From assembly GCA_015143295.1 (NCBI GenBank), contig CM026571.1, positions 7,940,501 through 8,004,500 on the forward strand: a stretch of 64,000 bases of DNA. The letters are read 5' to 3'. Shown piece by piece: positions 1-13,500 of the stretch (positions are counted from its first letter, which is position 1; the number at the start of each line of letters is the position of its first letter). The DNA comes from Tetracentron sinense. Lineage: Eukaryota > Streptophyta > Magnoliopsida > Trochodendrales > Trochodendraceae. The position numbers and the translations under genes are program-made. A model generated the notes under the pieces. It did no database searches, was not told the DNA's origin, and was given only the letters and a program-made list of their open reading frames with translations.

Positions 1-1703
1 ACTGAGACAATGGTCCCCTGGCACGCACTGCGTCACCATTACTGGAATCCAGATATTCTCCCAAGTATCCCTCCTCGACCAGCTTTTCTAAATATTTTCT
101 CAAAATACGACATCGGTTTGTAAGATGACCACGACACTTATGATAATGACAATACTCGTGTGCCTATGGTCCCGACGTGACATCTTGCACAGCTTTGGCA
201 GGCCACTCGAAGTACGCCTAATCATCCATTGACCTCATGATAGTCGCTGGACTGACCGTGAAATTGATACGATCAGTTCGAGCTGCAAAAAGACGTCTCT
301 CTTTCGTCTGAGCACCTCTCTCCCGCTGTTCTTGAGGCTGCCCTTGGCGTGGTTGATAAACTTGCCTTTCTCGCGGCTGCTGGTGATTTGGGTCTGGTCG
401 TCTCTCCGTCCTACTCTGCTGCTGTTGTTGGTTTGAATTTCCCTTATACGGGCGCCGAACCGGCTGATCCCGCTGCGTCACGTACACTACTTTCTCCTTC
501 CTTCCTCTGGGTGGCGAGTCTTCAGAAGATGAAGACTCATACCTCCGTCTTTTCTCCTTCCTCTTCGATGAAGATGAACGGCTTGCTCTTTCTACGAGCT
601 CCACCCCCCTTGTCTTTGGCTTTAGTGTAATAGTCTTCATCTTCATATCTCCCGAACTTGGTCGCACGAACTATCATTTCGTCCATCTTGACAGGATAGT
701 CAAGAGCAAGAGATTTGTAGAGCTCGGAGTACTTGGGGATGACATTCTTAAAAGCAGCTATGCAACTTCCTTCATCAACCTTGTCGATGCTATGAACTTC
801 ATCAGTGAAGCGTGAGATGAAATCCCTCAAGGATTCTGCCGGCTTCATCCGTAGAGCGAAGAGAGAATTTGCACCAGCTTTTTTCTTTTTATTGATAATA
901 AATTGATCAATAAAAACTGACCTGAGCTCGGAGAAACTGCTGATGGAGCCAGGGGGCAGATTGCGGAACCATCTTGACGTTGCTCCCGTCAAACTATTGG
1001 GGAAAACTTTGCAATAAAGATTATCATCTGGATTGCGAACAGCCATCACATGCCTAAAATCAAATAAATGCTCATCTGGATCCGTTCTTCCGGTGTACAT
1101 GGAGAAGTTCGGGGTCATGAACCTGGACGGGGTATAAGACTGGTTGATAGCATCTGTGAAAGGAGAGTTCTCGACGTTGTCCTTTGCTGACTGAGCAAAA
1201 TGATCAGGAGCCCCTCCTATCATGCTCTTGACACGGGCACTGATCATGGCCTCCACCTCCTTTGAGGTTATCCAGGTCTTCTGAGTGGTAGCCTCCTCTG
1301 CAGCACCTCCTCTAGCTCCTTCTCGGGTTCTCTCTTCTCGTAACTCAGTACGATCAGAAGGATTTCTCTGATTATCACGAACTGGGGCCTGGCCTGCATC
1401 TCTCTCGGTAGGAAGAAGCACGAATCTGGTATCACAAGGCTCTTGCTCCGGTGGGGAAGAGGAGAAATCAAGCTGACGCCTCACTGAAGGCCTCTGCGAT
1501 GGTCCATCATCTACTTCAAGCCTTCCATGCTCAAACGCATCTAACCTTTCCTGCAACATCTGCTGTTGCCTGGTGATTTGATCCAAAACTGACTGTTGCC
1601 TCTGCAACATCATTAAAATACGATTGGAAGAATCATCCGGGGGAAGTACAGCTCTCTCAGACTGTCCGGATGATTGTCCAATCCCCGTGATAGATGTTTG
1701 CAT
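1..1703 (-). mobile_element. Ty3/gypsy retrotransposon gag (5' part of element, cut by window edge)
   Basis: Reading leftward, an open frame at 1703-537 encodes about 388 residues. Its middle third has the retrotransposon gag (capsid) pattern, including SRWFRNLPPGSISSF and a DFISRFTDEV-like stretch, after a Gln/Arg-rich N-terminus. The frame then breaks near a run of C at about 603-608 and continues in another frame (667-218) as a Ser/Arg/Gln-rich nucleocapsid-like tail. Beyond stop codons, the first 180 bases still read as a degenerate zinc-knuckle-like stretch (CHYHKCRGHLTNRC). The protein is therefore no longer made intact. Protease, RT and integrase would lie outside the window. A primer site and LTR follow directly upstream, so this is the 5' end of a minus-strand element. 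Family assignment is firm; the Tat/Athila-type lineage is a guess from the primer-site sequence. Confidence 0.85.
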
Positions 1704-1811
1704 GCCAGAAGGTGCGAATGGAGTGGCCTAAGGGGTTTGATTCTCACGCACGGGCACAGAGGTTTGATCTACCATGATCACAATGAGTGAAGGGAGGTTC
1801 GTTTATAATAT

Positions 1812-1829
1812 TCCCACAGACGGCGCCAA
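1812..1829 (-). other. Primer-binding site of the gypsy element
   Basis: On the minus strand, TTGGCGCCGTCTGTGGGAA lies immediately inside the presumed LTR edge and upstream of gag. This motif is commonly found as the primer site of plant Ty3/gypsy elements. It fixes the orientation of the element (minus) and the LTR boundary. Confidence 0.7.
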
Positions 1830-1832
1830 TTT

Positions 1833-2481
1833 TGAAGTTGAAAATACCGGAGAGGACACGCGTCAGCAACTGCTACTCGAACTCTGGTTTATTGGTAGAA
1901 GGTAGGAGTTGAAGGGTGTGATACCCTGCCTTGTACTCCGATGCCAAAGTAAGTAGATGTAGGAGATGATGAACAGTAGTAAACACAATGCAAGTGAGAG
2001 AAAGAGAGAGTGTGTAAAAAAGATCCCTGGTACTGAATTTCTCGGGGGTATTTATAGGTTTAACTCAGAATGCCCATGGATGACCATAGATGACCATACC
2101 ACGTGTCCAGCACTCATTACCAAATATGTCAGACAAATCTGCCACCTAACGTCTCTCACGTGGGCGCCTACTATTAGTTCAATCGGTTTGTTTCTGATAG
2201 CACGCAGAAGTGACCAGCATTAAATGCCATGACAGTGCTTTTCGCCTACTTGTCAGAATAAACGATCGCCTCCTGATCACTTCCTCCTGCGAGTCGGTCT
2301 CGTTGTTGACTTGAGCTCGAGTCCGTTGTTTATGTCTTAAAATGAGGTTTGGTCTAGCTATCCGAAGATAACGGATACGTTGTCTATAAGACAACGGAAA
2401 CGTTGTGCAGCAGACAATGGAATAACTCTCTCTTTTAAGCCCGAGATCCACGTGTCATACTTTGGCGAACACAACAACACA
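1833..2481 (-). repeat. 5' LTR of the gypsy element
   Basis: The stretch between the primer site and a CA at 2480-2481 has LTR character. It starts TGAAGTTG on the plus strand next to the primer site, holds a TATA box and ends ...CAACAACACA. The partner LTR is outside the window, so the outer edge is approximate (within a few tens of bases). Confidence 0.55.
2049..2056 (-). promoter_or_regulatory. TATA box of the gypsy LTR
   Basis: CCTATAAATACCCCC on the minus strand, about 220 bases before the LTR/primer-site junction, is a good TATA box in the position expected at the end of U3. Confidence 0.5.
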
Positions 2482-4529
2482 AGCTAGCTCGTTCTCCAAT
2501 ACTTAATCAATTTTACGAATTTTATCCATTACAATAATGTCGGGCATATTGTTTTAATTGTTTTAATAATATTCGAGCCTTCTCACTTGTTGGAAGGCTA
2601 TTGGAGTCATTTGATAAAATCTGCATGGTAATCTTCTTAATTGATCTGTTGAAGAACGTGATTGTACATTTTGTCAATCTGGTTTATTCGTAGTTTGTGG
2701 TGGCCACTTGCTGTTTGTTGGCAAAAAACTATGCGGACATTACTAATGGATGTGAACTTACCGTTTTTGTATTGCTTGAAATAAACAGGCTGCTTGTTAG
2801 CAAATTATATCTCAGTGAACTACTTGAAGTCTGACTATATTTGTTTGGGTAGTTCTATATTTTGGTAAAACTGCTATGTATGTGCTTATGTGGAACATTT
2901 TGTGTCTCGAATCTCAAATAATTTAAAGAAAACATTTCTTACCTCTTGAGTTGCCCAAACTGCCATTGCAAGTGGCTTGTTGGCATGATGATAATGTGTA
3001 ATGTTATAGAAATTTGAAAATATTTATAATCTGTTATTGTTTAGATTTTGGAAGGTCACAAGAACCTTGCTATACTTTTTTTTTCTTTTTTCTTTTTGGA
3101 TCGGCAAATAGATCAGAATATGTTAATGCAAGCAAAAACAAAACTTTACTCTAATGTTATAGGAGATCAGCTAAAGATGTATGCTCTTTTAGTGGAATAT
3201 GGATGTTATTATGTCTGGCACATTATTTTGGAAATATTTGGGCCTTTATTTGCGAGTTGGGGCATATTGAAAGGATGGAAATAAACTTTTTTTTTTCTAT
3301 TGCATTATTTTCTTTATTAAGTTTCCTTTTTTTTATTAGTGTGATTAATATTGTTTGACCCTACTTGCCAACTTACTGCACATTATTTACTTCTAGAACA
3401 AATATGTACCAATGTCCTTGTACGACAAAATGGTAAGGGGCACATCTCGTGTGAACGAAGACTCAGTGACTACTTGTTATGTATGCGGTTCTTGTTTGCC
3501 TGAACAAACTTGTAATCACCTGAATAGGAAAAGAATAAAAAAAGAAAAAGAAAAATAATAAAGAAGAGGAAAGAAGAAAAAACACAAGGTGTGTACTTTT
3601 CATATCTCCCTGCATGTCTAGTACAAAATCTTGTCTTTGGAAATGTCATCCATTTGCTTTTCTTTCAATTGAGGGCGTTATAATTATTTCAAGATTATAC
3701 TTTATTTATTTAGTCGTTTTGGATGATCTCAAGATCAATTTTGGCAATCAGAAAATTGATGGTAATTTTCATCCATGTTTACAGAAGTAGGGAGGATTTT
3801 TGTAAATTACTATTTTCTCCTTTTGTCGTTGAAAGTGTATGTGTACACACACACATAGATGTATTATATACAACATATGTATTTATTTGATAACTAACTA
3901 TTGGAATTTTTATAAGCAAAAAGCAAAGGAGAAAAGAGGCATGATAGTTTTCTCCAAAAGAATGTCTTTGTTTTGCACCATTTCTTGCCAAATATGTGAG
4001 ACTATCTGTACTATGTGATGTGACAAAAGTTAAAAACTCCGTTGCCAGACTGTTGAATTCTATCTATGGTGTTTCTGATCTTCAAGGGCCTTCTTTCAAT
4101 TAGTAACAAGTGAGATATTTTGCGAATATGGTGAACCGGCTCTTCTATGATAAAATAGCAGAAAATCCTTTTGTTTTGTATAGCTGAAAGCAATTACTGT
4201 GTTGTCACGTGGACTGCTTGCTTACATTTGGATAATGCAACATAAACTGCTTAGATTTGATTCTGATTGTTTTGGAGTTGGTGAAGAACGAAGGCTATTA
4301 TATTTAGTTCAGGACTAAGGCTATTACAGCCATAGATATAAATATATAATGGCTAAAACGAAGGAATGACACTGTCCAACCAGGTCTATTCACTGGAATA
4401 TGCTAGTAGCCTAGTGGAAAGAGGAAAACTTGTAATAGATATGAAATATCATTACAATTTTATGAAAGTTGTTTTAGGGATTTTTGCAGAGCTGCTATGG
4501 CTACTATAATCCATTTGTGGCTTTTGTAG
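2482..4529. other. Intron-like AT-rich sequence, no gene seen
   Basis: The stretch between the gypsy LTR and the first MBD half-exon has only short open frames without recognisable motifs. An N-terminal MBD half-exon, which should precede the exon at 4530, was searched for and not found here. It may lie left of the window, beyond the gypsy insertion. A purine-rich A/G tract occurs at about 3530-3585. Confidence 0.5.
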
Positions 4530-7500
4530 TATTACACTAATTTGGAAACCGGGCAAAAGTTTCAATCCAAGGATGAGGTCCTTCGCTATGTTAAAATGGC
4601 AACGCTTCGCAATCACTCGCCTCAACCAGTTAAAAAGTCCATCAGCATGTGCTCAGGAGATAAAAATATGCCAGTGAGTTTGGAAACCTCTACGACTTCT
4701 TTGGCTCTTACTTTTATAATTTTCCAATTTATTTAATAGTTATTATCCATTAACTCTTACTTTTATAATTCTTCAATTTATTTAATTAGTTATTATCCAT
4801 TAATCACCAGATTGTAGTACAAACAAATGATTCACCAAAGTGGTTACCTAAGGGTTGGATTATGCAGATCAAAACTTGAAAGAGTGGCCCAAAAGTTGGA
4901 GAGAAGTACAAGTTACCCACCACCAATACATAGTAATTTATTTTGGGTCTTCACCACCTTTTCTACTCATTATTGTTCACCCCCTTCGATTTTCTACTAA
5001 TTTGATCATTTGTGGCGGGCATAATGACACTTATGTTGGATACATGAGGTACTTTCAAGGTGGTTATTAAGCATGATATAGCTACAATTCTGGAACTAAT
5101 GGTGTTTACACCTGCACCACTCAGTTAACAACTTGTACAAGTTCCTTCGCCTGTCACATGCAAGGCTGTCAATGGGCCTGGTCGGGGTCTATCGAAACCC
5201 AGCCTTCACTTGTAAGAGTCCAGCACAAGCCCTACCCTCAGGGCTGGGCCGGGATTGCGCCTAAAAGAAGACAATTTTTTTGTCATAATATTTAGCAATA
5301 TTTTTTTTTATTTCTAAACGACGACTGGCTTTCAACCTTATATCAATCCTCTTCCTTTAAGCATATGTGTGAAATCCAAGTATTCCCTCTAAGGTATCTT
5401 TCTTCCTATGGAATGCGACCTTAAATAAGATTCTTACTTGTGTTCACTTAAAAAATAGAGGGTGAAGTATGACTAATCGCTGTTTTTTGCGCCTTCAAGC
5501 AAAAGAAACAGAATATCACTTGCTTTTCCATTGTTTTTTTGTGTTCGGGATTTGGGGGCATTTCCGGTTCCAAAATAGGGGTGGACTGGGTCTTTGCCTC
5601 TACATTTTACAACTTCTTATCTTGTTGGGATTTGGTAAGGGAGGTTAGTGTTCGGGGGGCAATTTGGTCGGCTTTTCCTAGAGCCATAACATGGACTGCA
5701 TGATGTGAGAAACAAGAGGGTTTTTGAGGACTCTCCCTCGCCTACATCACAGATATGCTTACACATCCGATCACTTGTCTTAGAATGACTTTCCATTTCT
5801 CATGTAGAGGAAGACTTGGGTGGATTGATGCTTTGATCATCCGTTTCCTTGTTGTCCAGCGTTGGGTTGTTTCATTTACGCTTTTGTTTTGAGTTTATGT
5901 ACTTATAAACTGTTTTGCCTGTTGTACTAACCTTGTATCTTTATTCTTATATTGTTAATATATCCATTTTGATTAGTGATATAAAAAAATCATCTTCCTT
6001 TATCTGGGCTTAGGACTAGCAATGCAATCCAAAGAGTAGCACGATGGAGTTAAAATATTTTGTTTTATTTGCTGGGTCAATGGCGAAGTAGAGATTTTTT
6101 CTTAGGTAAAAAATAATAATAGTTTTTATTATTATTACTTTTAACTATTGTTTTTTTTTTATAATGAAACTACACTTTTTTTTATTGACGCATTAGCCAT
6201 TCAAGCAAAAAAACCTGTCAGAGTTAAGATCATTGGCACAAGCCGCACAACAGTCGTATAAGTATAGTGAAGGTTTTAACTTGAGTCACTTGACTGGAAG
6301 GCAGGTTGTTACTGCATCCTTCTCATTGTTTCTCTCTGCAACAGTATAAGCGATGTTACCTGACAATATTTCCAATTTCTAGTTTTATTTAATTGGCTTC
6401 TCCCTGTGTTTGGAGTATAGACAAAAGAGGTGCTGTAATTTTCAATTATCTCATCTATGGTTGGATGAATAAGAGCTAGTTGATGTGCGTGCAAGTAGTA
6501 CCCATAGTCTCCAGGAACATATTTCATAGGTCTTTGAGATCCTTCGTCTTTTGCAAAAGTATTATTTATAGATTCAAAATCAAAGCATTTCAGATTCCCA
6601 CCAATAACTTAAAGAGGTCCCATAGGCTTAGTCTTATCAGCTAAATATGTAGCAAGACGAGCTTTGGCGATATTACTACCATGCTCTCAATACTAATACG
6701 TTATGGAGGGGTGAATGTGTAAATTAATATTAAATATAATATAGTAAATATTATATCATTAATGGTGTAGTATAGAAGGGCTGGACCGGGCTCTACAAGG
6801 TGTTGCCCAGTCCTGACCCTCATGTTAGCAGGCCTATGTATATTTGGGCCCTACCTGATCCTCAGGCTTTAGGGGGTGAAAAAACCCTCAATTTTGTGGG
6901 CCTAGTTAGACCAGGTACCCTCATCAAAGGGCTGGATTGATAGGCCCAGTCTTGTGCATGGGCATGTGTATGCGGATACACGAGCAACATGACAGTGAAT
7001 CAAGAGATGGTTATCACTTTCCTCTTCTTTGCCGCACATAAGACACCTATTCGAGATTGTCATATCGGAATTCCTAAGATGATTAACTTGAAAATTTTTC
7101 CAGAATTGCACAGATCTCCAAATTTTATGAAAATTGACATCACTCTGAAGTTTTTTCTATTAGTTATCTAACATTGTTTATAAAAAAGATGTAACTAAAA
7201 ATACTCCGACTGCCTTTCTTCGGAGCCATCTATACATGCTAGGACATACACCACATAACTTACTTGGCCCACCTCATTCATTCTCTCAAAATTGGACTCT
7301 AGTCCCTTCCCCAACCACGAATCTCATTTGATATGCAAACTCCTCTTGGTCTGATGATATCCCATTCCGGACCCATACCCATAAGACCCACTATAAAGCT
7401 TAGAATTCGAGTTAGGCCTTGACACCCCAAACTTGGCATCGATGATTAGGGGTGATACTCATCCAAGCCAAGCCAAGCCAAGTTATAGCTTTTTGAGACT

Positions 7501-10500
7501 CAGATCAACATTATAGGCGTTCAAGCTTGTCTCGAGCTTGAGGATTCTTGTTCGAGCTTGGATTGTGAAAAATGCTCCAAACTCGTGGCTCAGATTATTA
7601 TTTGTAGCGCCGATTTCAAAACAACTTTTTGTGAATACTGACACCCCTAACCACGGTATAGAAAGACAAAAGAAAAGTTTCTTTTTTTAATCCTAAAATC
7701 TGGAAGGTAAAAGACACAGAAGAAACAAAGGACATGAATACATAATAGTAAAGAGACAAATAAGCATAGGAGACATAATTAGACATATGATGCACAATAC
7801 ATCATTTGTAGGAACAGATATCAAAGGGGAATCAAGATCATCTGAATCTGAATTAGAGTTTGGTTAAGAAGAATCTTAATTGGTAGCTAATCTTATCACA
7901 GTGGTCTTGAAGATTACAGTGGTCTTGTCTTGCGTCTGGTGTAAACATGTAAGTCTTTCTCAGTAGTAGTAATGTAGTATTAGTAGGAGCTAAGAGATGC
8001 CCTTGAACAACAAACTGGAACGGAACATCCTTGACATCAATGACCGGTTGAGGAAGAGGAACCGAAGAATGCTGCCTCTCTTTCAACTCACTATGCTTCC
8101 CCTGAAGAGAGGTAGGTCTAAAAAAAGTGTCATCCATGATAACAAACCATTTTCGTAACACTAGATCAAAACAGTTGTATCCCTTTTGAGTGGAGGAATA
8201 CCTTAAGAGAACACTCTGAATAGATTTGGGATCCAATTTAGTTCTATTTGGACCCAAGACATAAATAAAGCATACACAAACGAAGACTGAGGAAGTACAA
8301 CAAAGGGATTGATTTGTACAAAGAATGTTATGTGGAGACTTTAACTTTAGTACTCGAGACAACATACGATTGTTAAGATAGGCCATTGTAAGAACTGTTT
8401 TTGCTCAAAACTTCTTAGGTACATTCATTCTTATGAGGAGGCTTCGGGCAACTTCCATGAGATGACAATTTTTCTCTCTACCGCCCCATTTTGCCGAGGA
8501 GTATATGGACATATACTCCGATGGATCATACTATAATTGATGCGGACACCTGACCATTAGATTGTGCTTATGATGGAGATCCACCGTTGGATCACGATTT
8601 GGAGGACGATTGACCCGTCAGATCGAGATAAGATGATCGGGTGGCTGACCCACTCCTTTAGTTATTTAGTTGTTCATTTTATCTAGTTTGTTTTTATTTT
8701 GTTTTGTCTCTTATAGTTAATTTATTATGAGACAACATAATAAGGGTAGTTTGATATTTTTCTTTTAAATAGAGTTTTATGATTGTCTATAAATACTTTT
8801 TTTTAGAGATTAGAAATTTACAGAATTTTTATGAATGAAATATGCGAGTTTTTTGGCTTTTAGAATCTCCTGTGATGGGAACAGGGTTCGCAATATCGAT
8901 AATATCGGCGATATATCGCTGATATTTTTCGGTATTGCCGGTGACCGATGCATCTATATGCTGTTCAACAAAACTTACATGGTGTTGGTTGTTATCGCCG
9001 ATATATCGGTGATATCGGCGAAATATCGCCGAGAACTCATTGATAACGACCAAGACCCGTGAATCAAGTTTTTTTCAATAAAAAAATGCCCCCCTTTTTT
9101 TTTTTGCAGAAGTGCAGGCATCCATCCAAAAAAACAAGAGGAATCAATATTGAGATCTTTGATTTAGTAAAAAGAAAAAGAAAAAGGGTTTGAGACTTGA
9201 GTTTAGACGGTAGAGAAGAAAGAAGGAAGAAGAGGGTTGTGGCCGTGGGTACATACCTGTGCCTTCACCGTCGCCAACTTGCCGTAGCCTTTGCCGATTG
9301 CAAAGCCAACACTGTCACCGACTCGCCGAACCCCTCAAACCCCTTCTTCCATTCAGAGCTCCTGTTTTTTTGTTTTCGTTGTGAACTCTCAACTCTCTAA
9401 AATGATCGAAGGCTTTGGTTATTAAAGTTTTAAACCCTAACAAGGGTACTGCTAATGTCACTTTATCTCTTTAAACCTAAAAGAGTAATGCTAATGTCAC
9501 TTTGTCTATACATACTTCTATTTAAATGTTTTAACTTAATAAGGGTAATGCTAATTTCACTCTCAATAACATACTTCCCTTTTAAGTATTTTAACCTAAC
9601 AAGGGTAATGCTAGTTTCACTCTCTTTAAAAATTGGGGGCTTAGGCTTTTAACCTAAAATTAAAAAGATTAATAATATTTTTAGTACAAAAATTTTATAA
9701 GTTAAAGTGTTAACTTATAAATTTATAATATATTTTTTTTTTGGTTTAGTAAATAATCTAAAAATATATATTATAAGTTAAAATTTTTAATATAAGGCCT
9801 TTTTGTAAAAATGATGTGCCATATAAAAAATGATATTATACAACAAAAATTAATATGTTAAAAACTAATATTGATTTATATTATACACCCAATTCAAAAA
9901 AAAGTATCAAAATTTGTAATATAAGGTTTTTTTCTATTTTAAAGATTATACTTGAATTCATGTATATTTTATTTAGTTATGAATTTGAATAATGTTATAT
10001 TATTATTACATTAAACTTGTAATTACCTAAACAACATTCAAATAACACTAAATGTTTTTATTCTAAAAGGTGTATTAACATCTATTTTAACATTTCCTGA
10101 AGTTTCATTGCAAAATTTCATGTTTTGTCCAATTTTTTTGCCATTTTTTCAAAAATCACCGATAAACGATATATCTTTTTTCTGCGACTCGATATGTCGA
10201 GCGATATCGACATTCAGAACCTTTGGGAATGGTGTGATGCCATGGTGTGATGTCAATCTCGGAGTGATTCCAATATACTTTTTCTATTTTCTTATGCTCT
10301 ATCTCTCTCAAATCACTATTCACGAGTTACCGTTCACCTACAACTATTCCAACTCATCTCTAGCTACTGCCACAACAAGACTCCAACCTAATCTGGCACT
10401 GTCCCAACAATTTTAATCTATCCATAACCAGTTCCAAATTGCCCAGCCATTCTCCCAACCCTAATATTGCTGCCACAGCCCCTTTTCTCAACCCTAGCCA

Positions 10501-13500
10501 CAAAAGCAACAATTTGCAACCTTTTTCCCTCTGTTATGCAATCGGTGCCTTTTCCCTGCACTAACAGCCCCTATACCTATTTCCCCAGCTACCACAGCAA
10601 CCCCACAGTCCTTACAACCTCTGCCCTTCACCCTACAACCCCCCTATACCTTGTTCCCATCACCAAGTCCCCCTTCCATTGCTGTCCCCTCCTTCCCACA
10701 ACCACTACAAATATTTTTTTTTGATCGGTAATCAAGGATAATATATTAAGCAAAAGCGGCAAAAAATATACAAGCAGAGCCCAGAGGTTACTGAGGAGTA
10801 ACCACTCTGGAGGAAAAAAGACATCTACATAGCTATATGAACAGAAGCAGGAGGATAAGAAATAGAAAACTACAATGCTTGGAGTTGGGCACCCAAATCC
10901 GCAGATCTATGGCCTACTGACAACCATTCCGAGATTGATTGCTTTACATGCGCACGAATATGAGGGATCGAAGAAAGGGAATTCTCGAATACTCTAGAAT
11001 TCCTTTCCTTCCATATGGCTCAGGCTATAGCTCCAGGAAACACAAACCAAAATGCCACACGATGACCCTCCACACTTACTTGAGACCAACAAGATAAAGA
11101 TCTCCAGAAAGAGTTATGAAAGACCCAGGCTACCCCTACCCCTACCCGGGATAGGAAATAACCCAAAATCTCATAAGCAATAAGGCAATTTAATAACAAA
11201 TGGTCTACAAACTCCTTTCTATCCAACAACCCCACAACATTCCTAGTATTGATGTAGCACCCCATAACTTTTTCTAATTGCCATTACAGCCAACCCTTAT
11301 CCCAAAACCTTAAAAACAACAAACCCATAAACCCTAACCTTGGATATTGAAGATCCTTGATCACTATTGCTGTTGGGTTCTTTTTTGATTCAATTATACA
11401 TTACTCTAAACCCTACTTTACATGCATGAAAAATTCCTAATCATTATTGAGCCTAGACTATTCTTTGAAATCCTCAATTAGACAAGGAAATCACAATTGG
11501 TTATTGATCTAAAACCTTGAGCTAGAGAAAGTTCCTACTTCCATTATGATCACCCTAATCAGATTTAAAAATTCATTCTTGCGGGATTGTGGCTTGACCT
11601 AGGATATTACTAATTCCCTTTTGACTCTTTATTGTAATTGTGGAATCCTAATTAATTTTATGAGTTTTTCTTATTATTGCAATTCAATTTTGATCTCTCA
11701 ATCATATCATCCTAGGTTTATTACAGGGACCTGCATCAATAATGTTCCAAATATTTTCGCAGTTCATCTTCAATGTATTCTTTTGCATTATCAGATCAGA
11801 AGACTTTGATTTGCTTCTCAAACTGTGTTAGTATCATCTTATGATTTTTTTTTATAATACTGGAACTTCATCACAAGTCTTCATCAAGTAAAGCCAAGTA
11901 TATCAAGAGAAATTATCCACAAATGTCAAAAAATACATATAGCCATGTATAGGCATGGTTCAAAATATCGGTATCGGTCGCCGTATCGGTAAGTCCAAAA
12001 TAAGATACGTATCGGCGTATCGGTATTGTATCGATTGGATACGGTGGAAAAATTCAGGATACGCTAAAAAAAACTTGGATACGCAAAGAAAAACTTGGAT
12101 ACTTTGCATAAAACTTCTTTTAATACGAATATAAGCTAAAAACAAACTAAATGAAAGTCTTCAACTACATTTATAATCATACATATGAGAGTTAACAAAT
12201 TTATAAGTTAAAAAAGACGTGCGCGCTGATAAATATGTATGAAAATGAAAATACAAACCATAGTTACTTAACCAAGTGATAGAAGCTCACTTGCATTCAT
12301 AAATCAAATATATGAAAATATTTAGACCCTTGTATTCACAAATCAAATTACATACATGATAGAAGCTCAATACCACATTGAGCTTTGTGTCGGTCGTACT
12401 CTATAATTGTGGGATCAAGAATTGAGTAGAGTGATACATTATAAGTGGTCCAGACATGATGACACCACTGTGTCCAAATCATCATCATGCGATACATGCC
12501 TAGGTACATTTGTACATATGCTTGTTGCTGAATCATGATCTGTCCATAACTGTCAGTCGAAGACTGAGATTGAGCATCATAACCGGTGGCTCCTGATAAG
12601 TAGGGTTGGGCTAGAGCATCATAACTAGTGGCTCCTGATAAGTAGGGTTGGACTGGGGCATCATAACCAGGGGAATAACCCTATTTACATATTAAAATCT
12701 AAAGTAAAATCAAGTTAAAATCATTTACTTAAATAATATATTATGTAAATAAGTTGTGTGTATCGGGTCTGTATTGTGGATCCTAGTGTAAATGAAAAGA
12801 GAAAAAAAATTAAATGAAAAATCTCCGTATCGAGTGTATCGGGCCTGTATCGGCCCGATACAGTGGAGTTTTTTTTCCAGCGTATCAGTGTATCGGATAG
12901 CTCCAAATAGGATACGTATCGGCCCGTATCGGTCGATACGTATCGATATTTTAAACCATGTGTATAGGTGAAGTGGAAGTGGGTCCTCAAACGTCAAAAT
13001 GAACAAGTTGGAGTGGAAATGAACTTTTATTGATGTTTGGGGAAAAAGTAGTTCTACAATACTTGGACTATTCACACTTTCTCATTGTAGATGATGATTT
13101 GACATATACTTAAATAAGTTAGGAAAAACTAACTTTAAAAACCAAAAATAAATGACAGAGACGACTGTGCAACAATTTGATTTAGGCATTTTATTTCTCA
13201 TAATAAGACTACTATTAAACTGTAATGTTGAAGGAGAATCAACAACATCCAAGAGGTAGAGAGACCATCTATTTCACAACAATTTCCAATCGTTTCTCTT
13301 GTTGCCTAGTTTTGGAAGACACAATGGATGGGAGAAAAAGTTATAAAATAGTTAGAACTTTTAGGTATACTACTAATGGATAATAAGTTTGTCAATAAAT
13401 TTGGAACATGAACAAATGAAAGAGATTAGTTATTGGAAAGTTTGACATCACCATTCCTAGAGATAGAGAAAAAGAGAGATCCATCAGCATTCCTTACCTT

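Larger units (their letters stand above)
8538..11738. mobile_element. LTR-like insert (probable solo LTR) inside the copia element, itself nested
   Basis: It begins TGATGCGGACACC and ends GGGACCTGCATCA, so TG...CA with short matching inverted ends. It is flanked by perfect 5-bp repeats ATAAT (8533-8537 and 11739-11743), the usual LTR-retrotransposon signature. A TATA box (8788-8795) follows a U3-like start; no internal gag/pol was seen. It contains two later insertions: a TIR element at about 8883-10222 and a LINE piece at 10713-11265. Sequence like its right-hand 300 bases recurs at about 21556-21860. The solo-LTR reading is inferred from the ends and the lack of coding sequence. Confidence 0.65.

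Noticed and set aside
7853-8386. 177-residue frame as a host gene
   Set aside because: Contains copia integrase C-terminal residues (VLGPNRTKLDPKS) and continues the broken element upstream.
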